From Paguma larvata (taxonomy: Eukaryota; Chordata; Mammalia; Carnivora; Viverridae), in contig CM057841.1 in NCBI GenBank assembly GCA_030068075.1, positions 34,141,030 through 34,205,029 of the forward strand: a DNA stretch of 64,000 bases, in the 5' to 3' direction. The notes below the pieces were generated by a model. That model worked only from the letters and a program-made list of their open reading frames with translations, was not told the DNA's origin and made no database searches. Every line of letters starts with the position of its first letter. The stretch's first letter is position 1. A program made the translations under genes and the position numbers. This document shows positions 20,750 through 32,500 of this stretch, piece after piece.

Positions 20750-22340
20750 GGAAGGGCCCTGCCCTGATGACCGTGGCCTTGGCTCCTCCAGGACGGCTCA
20801 CGGAGCCCCACCTCTCGGCCCTTACAGCCGCCCCTCGACACGAGCCTGTGCCCGCGAATCTCTCCGCAATCACGCATCCCTGTGCCTCCACACTGTCGCT
20901 CATCCCCCCTCTTGTCCCTCTACCCCATTCTCTGCCCCGCCGCAGCCAGAGGGGCCACGATCCCGGTCAGTTACTCTCCTGCTCGAAACTCTTCCATGGC
21001 TCCCCATTGCCCCGAGCCGAGGTGAGCGCTCCCGCGCCCCGCACCCCTGTCTCCAGCCCTGCCTCGTTTCCCTTCACGCATGTTGGGCTCCCTCTCCCTG
21101 TTCTCCAAATCCATGCCGTCCACTTCCACTTCCGGGCCTTCTCCGAGGCCGTGCCTGCCGCCCACGCGCGCGACCCTCCCAGCCCTCCCAGGCACCGCTC
21201 GACCCAAGCAGCCAGCCATGGAGCTTTAGTTTTCAGATGTCCCCTGGCCCTCCGTCCCATCTTAACGGCCCTGATCACCGTCGGCCCAGAATTCTCAGGA
21301 CTTGAGGGGCTCGTCCTCCAGCTCCGCCGGCTGGATCAAAGACCCACCCCTGTTACTTTGTCTAGTGGCCTCCAACACAGAGCACAGGGCCTGGCTCAGA
21401 ATCAGGGCTCCGTGAATGGCTACAGAGCGAATCAATAACCGTAATAGTCCTCTGCCCGCTGCCCATCCCCCAAAGGCCCTCACACATCAATACAGAGACT
21501 CAGGTTCATCTAGAAAGCAGCCAGTTGAGTCAATCGCGAAGCCTCAAATTTACCGAGATTCACCTCTCTTCCCCATTTTACCTCTGTGTTGGGTCTCTTT
21601 ACTCTTTCTCATTTCCCTCTCGCTCCCCTAACCTCTGACACCCAGGCCTGACCTCTTCAGAGTTCCCCACTTTCCCTTTCTCCTTCCCCAAATAACCGCG
21701 AACCCAATTTATGCTCAGGTGTGAATGACTGCCCTTGGCTTGATATTGCAAGCTCTAGCTCTAATTCTAGAAGAAAAGAGGACAAATGCTTAAGAGGCCA
21801 AAGGGATGAATGGAAAAGTCTTAGGAACTGTGTGGGAGGGGGACGAGTGGAGCTTTCTCAGCCCTGGGAGCGGGTAGGGTACAGTTAAAGTGAAAAAGCC
21901 TTGGGCAGAGATTGTTCTCAGCTGGCGGGGGCCAGGGTAAGGCCCAGGATTTGGGGCTTATCTGCACCTCCTTGGGGACAACGATTCCCCAGATGAAGGA
22001 AATAAACTTTATATGTGCTTGTTTCTTTCCAAGGGGGTCTGGTGCAGTTTAGCAGGATTCCGAGGAGAGCTTCGAACCTCTCTGAGCCTCCCTCGAGAAT
22101 GAGAAGGCCCATATTACTGGGGTTGCTGTGGGGCTCGGGTCCAAGACATGGGGAACGAAGCTCAGTGTCTTCCAGGGCCTGGAGCCCCGGGTCATCTGGC
22201 CACCACGAACATTGAACGTGTCAACCTGCCTTCTGCCCTTGCAATAGGGCTCTCCGGGCGTCCTGGGATTCCCCCCTCCCCTCCTGTCCCAGCCCTGGTC
22301 CCCTCAGGCCTTCTGAAAAATAAATCCTCTACGACAGTGT
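20750..22340 (+). other. CCL22 3' UTR (probable), containing L2 sequence
   Basis: CCL22 is known for a long terminal exon. Two poly(A) signals are in range: AATAAA at 22001-22006 and at 22319-22324, the second followed by a GT-rich patch ('cagtgtctgcttggttcc'). From about 20960 to 21430 the exon reads like an L2 relic ('tctcctgctcgaaactcttccatggctccccattgcccc' and '..acacagagcacagggcctggctcagaa'). Confidence 0.55.
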
Positions 22341-22734
22341 CTGCTTGGTTCCTCGCATTTGCTGTCCCTGGAAGGGGGGGCGGGGCGCACGATGGTCCCC
22401 TCTGTCCCACTGGGGAAGCCCTTAACATTACTGACCTCTGAGCTGGCCTGCCCAAGGTCACCCCAGGAGTCGGTGGGAGGCCGGGACTAGACATAAGGAC
22501 CTGGGGGCTAGCTGTGCAGGTGCCAAGAGAAAACCCCACACGTTTGCCCACCAGGCCTGCCCACCTTTGACCCCCTCCATCCTCCTCCCCGAACCTCTGG
22601 TCAGGAGGATCTGATGCAACCATTCATTCAGTCCCTAAGTCAAGAGCTTTAAGCAGGATATGCGATCGGCCAATCAGGCGTTGATTCCATCACCCGGCCT
22701 CAACCTTCCTCTCCGCACGACCCCGAGGGGGAGG

Positions 22735-23160
22735 AGGAGGAAAGTGTATCGGTCAGGAAAGGCAGTTTCCTGCAACAAACAGCTCCAAAATCTCAGTGGC
22801 TCCGTTCCACAGAAGCTTTTCTCTTCTCGTGGGACATCTGATGCTGGTCTGTGGGCCACCTTCCACGGGGTCATCCAGGGACCCGGGCTCTTGCCTTCTC
22901 ATGCCCCGCCCTCCTCTAGGACCCGGGCTGCTCTCCATCTTCCCGCAGACGCAGACGGGGAGGGGGAACCCAAACTTGCGGAGGACCTCAGCAACCAGGC
23001 CAGGAAGAGGGGCTGGGTAGGGGGAGGGTCTCCTCTTGCGCTCCTGAACTCCTCTGGACCTGCTTTCCTGGAGTCCTACACGCAGCTCGTTCTGCTGCCA
23101 CAACAAAAAAGGACTCCGCGGTCCTTGGGACATCTTCCTTATTTCCTCAGAGCAAACATC
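22735..23160. mobile_element. Ancient interspersed repeat, family not assigned
   Basis: 'gtatcggtcaggaaaggcagtttcctgcaacaaacagctccaaaatctcagtggct' and the following 400 bp match the layout of an old mammalian LTR- or DNA-type repeat. Frames in it are spurious. Confidence 0.45.
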
Positions 23161-23686
23161 TCCCGTGGACCTCTTGGCAAAGCGGCCTTTGCTCCCCTTC
23201 AGATCTAGCTCTCACGCTGGGGTTCCCAGGGCAGTAGCTTCAGACACCCAGAGCACTCGTAGGGGAGACAAGGAGAAGCCCAGGGAAGGGCAATCGTCCT
23301 GGGTTCAGATAATCACGGGAACTCTCACCGACCCGGACTCTGGAGAAAGTTCCTTGGTCCCCGTGAGCCTCAGCGTGTCCCTCTGTGAACAGAGAGCCAT
23401 AAAAGCAGTTATGTGAGGTTCCCAAGAGCACATGAGGGTGTGAAAATCCAATAGATAGGAGAGTACAGCCTAAGATAAGCCTAAGCCAAGGAGATAAGAC
23501 ACCCTAATATAGAACAGGGGCAAAGGCTCGAATAGATATTTCTCCGAACGAGGTCTCCAAGTGATCAATAAACACATGAAAAGACTCTCAGCATCATTGA
23601 GCATCAGGAAAATGCAAATCAAAACCAGACGGCTCTACCACCTCATGCCCGTTAGGCTGGCTGTTGTGAAAAAGGCGAATGAGAGA

Positions 23687-23761
23687 GCGCGGACTCTGGG
23701 TTTCGGGGTTGTGAGTTGCCGTCCCACGTGAGGTGTAGAAATCACTTAAAAGTAAAATCTC
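23687..23761 (+). mobile_element. Older CAN SINE, 5' truncated
   Basis: 'ggactctgggtttcggggttgtgagttgccgtcccacgtgaggtgtagaaatcacttaaaagtaaaatct' is the 3' half of the older carnivore SINE type. Confidence 0.75.
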
Positions 23762-23762
23762 G

Positions 23763-23975
23763 CGGCGCCTGGGTGGCTCTGTCGGTTAAGCATCCGACTC
23801 TTGATTTTGGCTCAGGTCGTGATCTCAGGGTTCATGGCCTCAAGCCCCCGTGTCGGGCTGGGTACTGACAGGGCGGAGCCTGCTTGGGATTCTCTCTCCC
23901 TCTCTCTCTCTCTCTCTCTGCCCCTCCCCCCACCAGGAGCTCTGACTTTCTCTCTCTCAAAATAAATAAGTAAAC
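23763..23975 (+). mobile_element. Felid SINE
   Basis: Sense copy from 'cggcgcctgggtggctctgtcgg' to 'aaaataaataagtaaacatt'; contains a pure (CT)n stretch at about 23895-23918. Confidence 0.9.
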
Positions 23976-23978
23976 ATT

Positions 23979-24195
23979 AGGGGCGCCTGACTGGCTCAGT
24001 TGATTACACGTCGGACTTCGGCTCAGGTCATGGTCTCGCGGTCTGTGAGTTCGAGCCCCACATCAGGCTCTGTGCTGTCGGCTCAGAGCCTGGATCCTGC
24101 TTTGGATTCTGTGTCTCCCTCTCTCTCTGCCCCTCCTCTGCTCATGCTCTGTCTCTCTCTCTCATAAATAAACATTAAATAAAATAAGTAAACAT
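23979..24195 (+). mobile_element. Felid SINE
   Basis: Sense copy starting GGGGCGCCTGACTGG immediately after the previous SINE; tail 'cataaataaacattaaataaaataag'. Confidence 0.9.
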
Positions 24196-24870
24196 TAAAA
24201 AATTTTCTTAAATATTAAAAAATCAAAATAAAATAAAATCTTAGGGAAAAATAAGAGGCAAACAAGATTGGTGCGGGTGTAGAGAAACTGCAACCTCGTG
24301 CATTGTGGTGGGACTGTCAAGTAGGGCAGTCGTTGGGGAAAACAGTATGGTAGTTCCTCAAAAACTTAAACATAGGATTACCGTATCTTCCAGTAATCTC
24401 ACTTCTGGGGATGTACACAAAAGAAGCGAAAGCAGGCACCGGAACGGATATTTGTACGCCCGTGTTCATAGCAGCATCCTCCACGATAGCCAAGAAGGCG
24501 GGCACGACCCCAGTGTCTGACAGGTAAATCGAGAAGCAAAAGGCGGTGTACGCACACAGTGGGACGTGACTCGGCCTTGAGAAGGAAGGAAATGCTGAGC
24601 TCCGCTGCAGCATGGATCCACTTTTGAAGACAGTATGCGAAGCGGAATAAGCCGGCCCCAAAAGGACGGACGCTGTGCGGCACCCAGAGTAGCCGTGGAC
24701 AGAGAGTGGACGGGCGGTTGTGGGGGCCGGGGGAGGAGTAAGTGGGAGTTATGGTTGAAGGACTGGCCCTGCGGTTCGGTTTTGCAAGACGGGAAAGTTC
24801 TCAAGATGGATGGTGGGGATGGTTACACACAGAGATGTGAATGTCACTGAACCGGACACTTAGAAATGGC

Positions 24871-25557
24871 CGAAAAGGTAAGTTTTCCGCTGTGTGTGTC
24901 TTGCCACGGTAGAACAGAGGATACAGCCAGGGCTGTGCGCACACAGAGGAAGGGCCGAGCGCGCGTGAACCGCTCTTCTTATGAACCGAAAGAGGTGAGC
25001 TGAGCAGAGCCGGGGGAGGTGGGGAAGAACTAGGCAGGGGCTGTCCCCCAGGGGCCCTGGAGGTGGCCAGCTCACCGGCCGCCCTGTCCCTCCTACCGTC
25101 CCGGGGCCCCACAGGCGTGTCCCTGGCGCCCTGCTCTGCTGTTTCTGTTCTGCCCCGGGGGCTGGGGGAGTCCCTCCCATCCCTAGATAGGACAGGCTGC
25201 CTGCTCCCTGGGGCACCCAGGCAGGCTCCTAGATGGCCTGAGGAAGGTGTGGGGAGGATGCCCCCTCCCCTCCTCTCCACCGCCCCCTGAGGAAACCCGT
25301 TCTCCCGCCACCCTGCACCGTTCCCCTTGTTGCCCTAGTTATTCCTCAGCTCAGAGCCTCCCTAGCTGCCCTCTGCCCCCGAGCAGAACTTTCACTCCTC
25401 ACACCAGCTTAAAGGTGTCCACCTGCAGCCTCCCCGCCCACTTCTTCCTCAGAGCCAATGGCTTCACCCATGCCCCCTCCCTCTTCTCCCTTGGTTAGCT
25501 CTCCCCTCTGCCAGGAATGGTGTCAAAATCCTGCGATCTGCCCAATGCGGGTTACTG
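24871..25557. other. Intergenic stretch, no gene seen
   Basis: GC-rich sequence downstream of the L1. Stop-poor on both strands but without conserved motifs. The last part (25320-25480) is pyrimidine-rich and may be L2-derived. Confidence 0.4.
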
Positions 25558-25574
25558 ACAAATCACAAAGGGGA

Positions 25575-25747
25575 CAGGGGCGCCTGGGGGGCTCAGTCGG
25601 TTGAGCGTCTGACTCTTAATTTGGGCTCAGGTCATGATCCCAGAGTTGGGAGACGGAGCCCTGCATTGAGCCTTGCATAGGGCTCTGCGCTGAGCGTGGA
25701 GCCTGCTTGGAATCCCCCCCCCCTCAAATAAACAAAACAAAACAAAA
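25575..25747 (+). mobile_element. SINE with 17-bp perfect target duplication
   Basis: Sense SINE of a shorter subfamily ('tgagcgtggagcctgcttggaatcc', then AACAAAACAAAAC tail). Flanked by exact ACAAATCACAAAGGGGA at 25558-25574 and 25748-25764. Confidence 0.93.
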
Positions 25748-25764
25748 ACAAATCACAAAGGGGA

Positions 25765-26570
25765 TCACCCTTCTCCAGCAGAGAGACGGAGGGTAGGTGC
25801 CCATCAGTCAATCCACCAAAAGCAGCAGGGAGACCTGGGCGCCGTGATGGATCTAGCAGGTGCGGTGCGAAGAATCCAGCATTATGCGTAACAGAGTCTT
25901 GCCAAGAACACGCAGCCGGGGATCTAATCGAGCCTGTACATGGAACTCTAATTACAGGAAGTGAATAGGTTAGGGGGAAAGCATTAGATGACATCAGAAG
26001 GAAACCATTAGATAAATTATGAGATCAGTGGGTAAGACAATAGTCTTGAAACTCTTCAGCACGGGGACCTGCAGGGGGTCTTTCGCAGACTAAAAAGAAA
26101 TGCCAGGTGCAAGGCTTAAACCTAGATAGGATCCTGGTTCAAAACATAAAAGTAAGGGAGAAGGGAAGGAAGAAGGGAGGGAGGAAGAAGAAAGAAGGGG
26201 GGGGAAAGAAGGAAAGAGGAAGGAAGGTGAAGCTTTAAGATACATTTTGGGGATAATGGAGAAATTCGAATATTAACCAAATATTACATGACCTATAGGA
26301 TCGTTGTTAATTTCGTTAGGTGGGGTAATCGTATATTTATGGAAGACAGTGTCTTTATACTGTGGACATGCGTGCTGAAGGATTTAAGGGCACAGTTTCA
26401 GAGGTCCATAATTTACTTTGAAATGTCTTGGCAGGAAAAAAAAAAAAAAAGACAAAGCGAATATGGGAAAACGCTAATCGCTGAATTTAGGTGCCGAAGA
26501 TTTGAAAGGTCTCTGTTCCATTCCTTCTTCTTTATTGTTCAGAATTTTTCAAAACAACACTATAAAAGAA
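25765..26570. mobile_element. Ancient retroelement-like tract with purine repeat
   Basis: The A-rich part around 26320-26570 ('tatttatggaagacagtgtctttatac..' to 'gttcagaatttttcaaaacaac') resembles the 3' region of an old mammalian repeat. A (GGAA/GGGA)n purine tract sits at 26155-26230. Confidence 0.45.
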
Positions 26571-27075
26571 ACAAAGCAAAATTCTGCCCATCTTCTGATT
26601 GAAACATGATCTCTCGCTTCCGCTGGCCCCTGCTTTCCTTGATTCCTGTTCAAGAATAAAGCCTGCCCTCTCCGGCCCGGGACAGCCTCAGAGTCTGTGG
26701 TAGGACTTCTCTCTCCTACTGAGCCGGGGCTCCTTGGAGCAAGGACCTGGCGTGTTTGTCTTTGGGTCCCGGCCGCCACAGGGCCAGGCACACACCAGGG
26801 CTTAACGGCAAACACTCGTGGCTCCTGCGTGCCCGGCCCTCTGAAAGTCGTCAGTTTTATGAACTCCTCGATTTGGCGAAGTGGCTATTAGCGTCCCATT
26901 CTACAGATGGGGAAGCTGAGGCTCAGAGAGGTTAAGTAACATGTTTGGCTCAGGTCCTGGCTGACTTGAAAGCTTAGTTACTTAGTGACTTGAAAGCTTC
27001 GTGTCCAAACGGAATTATCTAAACCAAGCCCTTAACACCTTGATAAAGCAGGTGGGGCTGACTATTCCGATATGG

Positions 27076-27076
<1 letters not shown>

Positions 27077-27106
<30 letters not shown>
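27077..27106. repeat. Homopolymer run of 30 G
   Basis: Uninterrupted G30 following TATGGC, continuing into a G/A-rich patch to about 27150. Strong quadruplex former and a place where sequence length is unreliable. Confidence 0.9.
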
Positions 27107-27107
<1 letters not shown>

Positions 27108-27259
27108 AGGGGGCGGAGGGGGAGGAGCTGGGCCAGAAGAGGGTAGGGAAGGGATGTCCGCAGGGGCTGAACGAGGGAAAGCTGAGCCGTACTTTGTGTT
27201 TGAACACCTTATGGGTGTGAACTCACTTAATGCTCAGCCGTCCTCGCGGCGGGGATAGA

Positions 27260-27500
27260 GGGAGGTGGTGTGGCCTGGTGGTCATGAACTCAGACTCCAG
27301 GGCCAGGCGGCCGGGGCGAACCCAGGCCCCCTCACTTCTTGGCTGGCGATCCTCAGGAAAATTACTTAACTCTTGCATTCCTCGGTTTCCCCATCCATAA
27401 AATGGGCGGTGACAATGTTTTGCTTACACGCTGGGTCATGGTGACCCGCGTTAATCATCCGAAGTGCTTAAAGCGGCACCTGTCGCAGAGTAAAGTGTGA
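27260..27500 (+). mobile_element. Near full-length MIR
   Basis: 'tggcctggtggtcatgaactcagactccagggccagg', then 'acttaactcttgcattcctcggtttccccatccataaaatgggcggtgacaat', then 'cgaagtgcttaaagcggcacctgtcgcagagtaaa' gives head, core and 3' LINE-like tail in order. Confidence 0.8.
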
Positions 27501-29049
27501 ACTCGGGGAGGTAGAGAAGCTTCCCCGAGATGACACAGGAGTAGCACAGCCAGGGCCGTCTGATTCCAAAGCCCTTGCTTTCTAAATCCTTCTTTGGAGC
27601 CAAGTCTGGGGCCAGGGCAACAAGGGTCTCAACCCCCCAAATACCTGGCCCGACCTGGCTCTTGTCCTTTGTGAAGTGGAGGGCTTCCTGGGAGTCGTCC
27701 CTTGCCTCCCGCCCTCCTCTTCCTTCCCTTGCCCCTTGTCCTCCCGCTTCTCCCCCTCCCACCTGTCCTGCCCTTCCTTTCTCTCTTCTTTCTCCCCTCT
27801 CCCCTGCCCCCTTCTTCATCTGCTCCTACCTACACGGGCAGGGTAGAAAGAACCTCGGACTTCGGTTGTTACTGCTGCTTGTCCCTCTCTGCGCCTCAGT
27901 TTTCCGAGCCTTAAGATGAGGGGCTGGACAAAGGAAACGGGAAGGGCCCCGGCTTCATAGCTGCTTGGGCTGGGACAGGTTCTCCAAGCCTGAGCCGGGG
28001 CACCCCTCCCCATCAAGAAGGGGAGTCCGGCCTCCCACCTCCACGGCCCAGCAGCCCTACTGTGTGCTTGGGGGAGGGAGGGGGCCTCTCGCCGCAGGAG
28101 CTGTGACCGCTCTGCCCAGCCCAGTCTAGACCAGCTGGCTCTGTAGGCTGGGGCAGTGGCTCAGAGACGAACAGGTTTGTGGCTGGCTGGTAGCCAAAGA
28201 CACCCAGATGGGAGTGGGGTTCACTGGTAACTCCTGGCACCGGGCTGGGCTAGGCGACCTTTGGACTCTTCTAGAGTGTCAGACTTCTCGTCATTGCCTT
28301 CGGGAGGGCTGCCCTCAAAGTGGTTCGTGCTACACCGACACACCTCCGTGCGTAGTGGGGGGAGCTGGCTGGCCTGCGGAGGGGGAACCTGGAAAGTCAG
28401 AGCTGCGAAGCCCCCTCCCCAGCGGGTGAGCCCAACTCTCTCCTGTGCAGAGGGAGAACGGAGCCCCCCCCCCACCAAGAGAGGGAAGCCTTCTTCAGGG
28501 CACCTGCCAAGGTGCAGTCGAGGAGGAGGCAAGAGGCACCGAGTTACCCAGGGTGAGACCGGCAACCATGTTCCTCGCGGGGGCCAGAGCTGGGGACGGC
28601 GGTGGCTGTGACGGAGGGAAGGAGAAGCCGGGAGGCCAGGGCTCTTTTCTGTGTCCAAAACTACACACGCCCCTATGCATGTCTCATCTGTTCTCCACCC
28701 CATGCTCCGAATGACCTGAGGTGATTCCCCCCCCTCTCCGGGCCTCAGTTTCACCATCCGTCCCTATGAAGTTGGGCCGGCTCATTCTTTCAGCAAACAT
28801 GGGCTGTACTGAGCCCCTTTTGTTTGGCAGGCTCCATGCAGGGCTCAGGGATACACTGATGAATGAGATTCCCCCGGGAACTGGGGCTTCGAGGGGGAAA
28901 GGTTGGGGGGGGTGTCTTTCATAAGGTGGGAGAGATATCTCTCCCAGATCAAAGGGGAGCTTGTCAGATCCAAGCCGTAGGGTCCGGAGTCCCCGCTGGC
29001 TTGCTGGCAGCCAGCACTCCGTTCTTCTGTCCTTGTGTTTATTGCTTAC
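27501..29049. other. CX3CL1 upstream region, no gene
   Basis: GC-rich, with a pyrimidine-rich tract at 27690-27815 that causes Pro/Leu/Ser-rich shadow frames and a MIR-tail-like patch near 28730-28870. No exon can be supported. Confidence 0.45.
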
Positions 29050-29479
29050 TTAGGGCTGGGGTCCCAGGCCAGAATCCAGGGCGGGTGGACAGCGGTAGCC
29101 CCGCAGACGGAGGGAGAGAATGCCCTTTGAACGCTATCCGGCCCGGCCCCGCTTCCCGGGCAGGTCTGATGCGAGGTGCCCCAGTGAGCAGCCAGCCCAG
29201 GATCCCCCCCTCCTTCCCCCCCCCCACCCCCGTGCCGCTGCAGCCCGAGCCAGCTCCGTTCCTTGGCAACGTCCTGAGGAATCCAGCGGCTGCTGCACAC
29301 TGGCTCCCTTCCTCTCCCCTCCCACCCGCCTGCCTGCGGGGGCTGGAGGCGGAGGCTGCAAGCCCCATTATAAAAAAGCCATCAAAAAAGCGACAGAGCT
29401 CAGGCGGCGAGGGAACAGCACCGAGCTCAGACACCAGCCCTGCCCGGACCCCCGCCCGGACCCCCGCCAGCCCTTGGCC
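29050..29479 (+). promoter_or_regulatory. CX3CL1 promoter and short 5' UTR
   Basis: TATAAAA at 29369-29375 in a GC-rich, CpG-bearing region places the start near 29400 and a 5' UTR of about 80 bases. CX3CL1 is cytokine-induced (TNF, IL-1, IFN-gamma) in endothelium and epithelium as a family property. I could not fix a convincing NF-kB site here by eye. Confidence 0.65.
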
Positions 29480-29549
29480 ATGGCTCTGCCACCTCTCTCG
29501 TGGCTGCTCCGCCTGGCCGCCCTCTGCCATCTGACCACGCTGCTAGCCG
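29480..29549 (+). CDS. CX3CL1: CX3CL1 exon 1 (signal peptide)
   Basis: Encodes [15 protein letters not shown] followed by a hydrophobic stretch ending T-T-L-L-A: 23 codons plus one base. Donor GTGAGT at 29550. Confidence 0.96.
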
Positions 29550-32500
29550 GTGAGTGTGGGGGAAACTCCGGCCCTTCAGGCCTGACATCGGGGGGGCCCC
29601 CAGACCCCGCCTGGGTAAGGTCCATAGCAGCTCCTTCCAAACGGTGTGATAGAGGGGGCTGGGCTCCTCCCCGACCCCAGATTCAGGGCTACCCCTCTTG
29701 CTAGAAAGATTTCCAGGCTCAGAGACTGTGTCCGCCTGGCCCAGTGAGCAGGTAGCTACTGCTTGGCAGCGCAAAGCGCTGGTGTGGACGGCACAAGGGC
29801 GCCAGGCACGAAGTGGGTCTTAGGAGGGAGGGGGGTCTGAGGAAGTCCCTGCTGGGCATCTGGGTGGGAGGCCCCGGCTGGCAGTGGGCCGGGTCTCCCT
29901 GCCCGGGGTTAATGTGTAGCTGGCAGCCGTGACCCCTGAGTCGCAGCCCTGGCCCCAGCCCGGGCCATGGTTAGAATTTTCTCCTGTCCTGATTTTGAGT
30001 AGGGGGCCCAGGGCCAGTAGAGATCAAGGTCATTGCAGATCACGGATTGGGCTTGTTGCTGTTGCTCTGGGCTGTAGTCCCGGTCCCTCTGCCCGTGTCT
30101 GGACCACGATACCGTCCTCCTCCTCCAAGCATAGCTTAGAAAATGCTTTCACCTCCAAATACTTGCTTTCGGGAGCCTAGGACGTGGTAGGGCCTGATGG
30201 ATGCGTCCCACCGACATGATTAAGGTGGAGGCCCAGGGAGGTTTAGAAACCGGCCTGAGGATGCATAGCCGGCAAGTAGGGCAGGAGAGAGCACGGCTGC
30301 AGGCTGACCACCTCTGTGAGCCACATGGCCTCCGAGAACTGAGCCAGACCTTCTGGCCGGTGGAGGCTCAGAGAGGCTAGGAGCCTGCCTTGGGACACAC
30401 AGCAAGTCCGGGAGAATGAGAACAGTCTCAAGCTTCCAGGACATCTCCAAGGAGCCAACTGCCTATGTGGGGAAAACCAAGAGCAGACCGGGGAGCAGGT
30501 GGTGGTCGGGGGAGGGGGGCATCAGAGCCCAAAAGCTGCTGGCTTCCTGCTTCCTGGGCTTGAGTCCTAAAGCCAGAGGTGTTTGGAGGTAGGGAGCACT
30601 AGAAGACAGGGAATCAGATGGAAGTTGCTTTGCCATAGCTGTGGCCCCGAGGAGGGTCCTGCCTCCTTTGGCCCCGGCTACTCCATCTTCGAATATAGCT
30701 ATTGTCTCCTTCGCGGTAAGGCTCCAAAGCCTCGGAAGGCATTTTGGAAGCAGGAGGAGGCTATACTTATACTAAGCCCAGCCGTGGGTGTAGGAGTGAA
30801 GGGTTCATATGGTAAGATGAAGAGGGATCCCAGGTCGGGGTTGGTCGGGGGGACCCTGGACCCTCTGTTTATTTCTGCCCTAATCTTGGTCGCTGACTTT
30901 GCTGGAAGATACACTATTTCAACCTTTCTGAGCCTCAGTTTCACCTCCTCCCCCTGGCGTTGGGCTAGACTCACTTTGGAGGTCTTCACCCACACTGACC
31001 TTTGTGGCTCGGAGAGACCCCCTGGGAGGCCCCGAAGGTCTAGTAGGTCTACGGGGTGGTCCAGAAGCCAGAGACACCCCGTGGGGGGGTGTGTGGGGGC
31101 GGGGAGGGGGCTGGTGCAGGGCAGGTGCGTCAGTCCCCAAATGTGGGTTTGCGGGGCTGTGGCAGGCGGGAGGCGCCTCTGCTTTATGTAACAAACCTGC
31201 AGCTACAAGTCAGAGCAGAGAATTTTCTCCCCCGGCACTGACGCATTCACTCCTACTCAAGCCCTGACAAGAAAGAGGGAATAAAAAAACCTGTTTTAAG
31301 CTGCCGTAGTCTGCCCCCCCCCGCTCCCGATTCGCTGTGGAGGTGGATGGAGAAGGCAGAGGAGGATAAATTCAGAACCTCGGATCCCAGCCCCCCGCGA
31401 ATTTAAATAAAAATGCCTCCATTGCTCGGTTGGTTCAAATTTTATGCGTCACCAAGTGCTTTCTTGTGAATTTTGTTCATCCATTGAACAAAAATTCGTC
31501 GGGCACCGATGGTGTGCCGGGCACCGTCATAGGTGCCGGGGCCGCCGCAGCGAACGAACCTGCCCAAGATCCCGGCCCTCACCGTGCCGAACGCTCGCTG
31601 GAGAAGACAGATGTTACAAGACACAGACCAGGAAGCGATTTGGTCTGTCAGAAAGAAAAACATGCTGTGATTTATTTATATTGAAAAAAAATTTTTTTAA
31701 TGTTTATTGCAAGAGACAGTGAGTGGGGGAGGGGCAGAGAGAGAGGGAGAGAGAGAGAATTCCTTTGCACGGCCAGCGCGGAGCCCTACCTGGGGGCTCA
31801 AACTCAAGAACCATAAGACCATGACCTGAGCCAAAGCTGAGTCGGATGCTTAACCGACTGAGCCACGTAGACGCCCCAACATGCTGTGATTTTAAAAAAT
31901 ATGGAGGGGGGATTGTGTGTGGGGGGGGTGTTAGCATTTTAAGTAGGGGTCAGGAGGGGCTCCCGGAGAAGTAGCCGTTGAGGGAGGCGAGGGAAGACCT
32001 TCGTGGGTATCTCTCTAAGGCGGTGGTTCTCAATGGGCGATGTGACCTCCCCAGGGGCATCTGGCAATCTCTGAAGACATTTTTTTATTTTTTTATGAAT
32101 ATAATTTATCGTCAGACATTTTTGTTATTACAAATGTCCCAACGTTTCTGGTGGGGGGACACTCAGAAATCTAGCGGGTGGAGGGCAGGGATGATGCCAC
32201 ACACCCGACAGCACACACCACAGTTCCCACGACAAAGTGGTCCAAAATGTCAGTGGTGTTGCTGTTGAGTAAGCCCTACTCTAAAGGTCCGGATATTTAA
32301 AAATCTTTATTCTCATAACCACCGTGTGAAACAGATATTATCACGTCCATTTTACAGGTAGGGGAACTGAGGCTCAGACAGCCTAAGTGACTTGTCCAGG
32401 ACACACACCTGAGCAATGGCTCAAGCCCTGTCTCTAGCACCTCACCCAGAGACCCACAGCTTTCTTGTCTCCTCCCGCCTGTAAGCCTCTTAGCAGTCCT

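Larger units (their letters stand above)
23500..24870 (+). mobile_element. Old L1 copy with three SINEs inside
   Basis: L1 ORF2 text at 23520-23685 ('agactctcagcatcattgagcatcaggaaaatgcaaatcaaaac') resumes at about 24250 ('aggcaaacaagattggtgcgggtgtagagaaactg') and continues to the 'ggatggttacacacagagatgtgaatgtcactgaacc' 3' part at 24816-24853. Inert. Confidence 0.82.
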
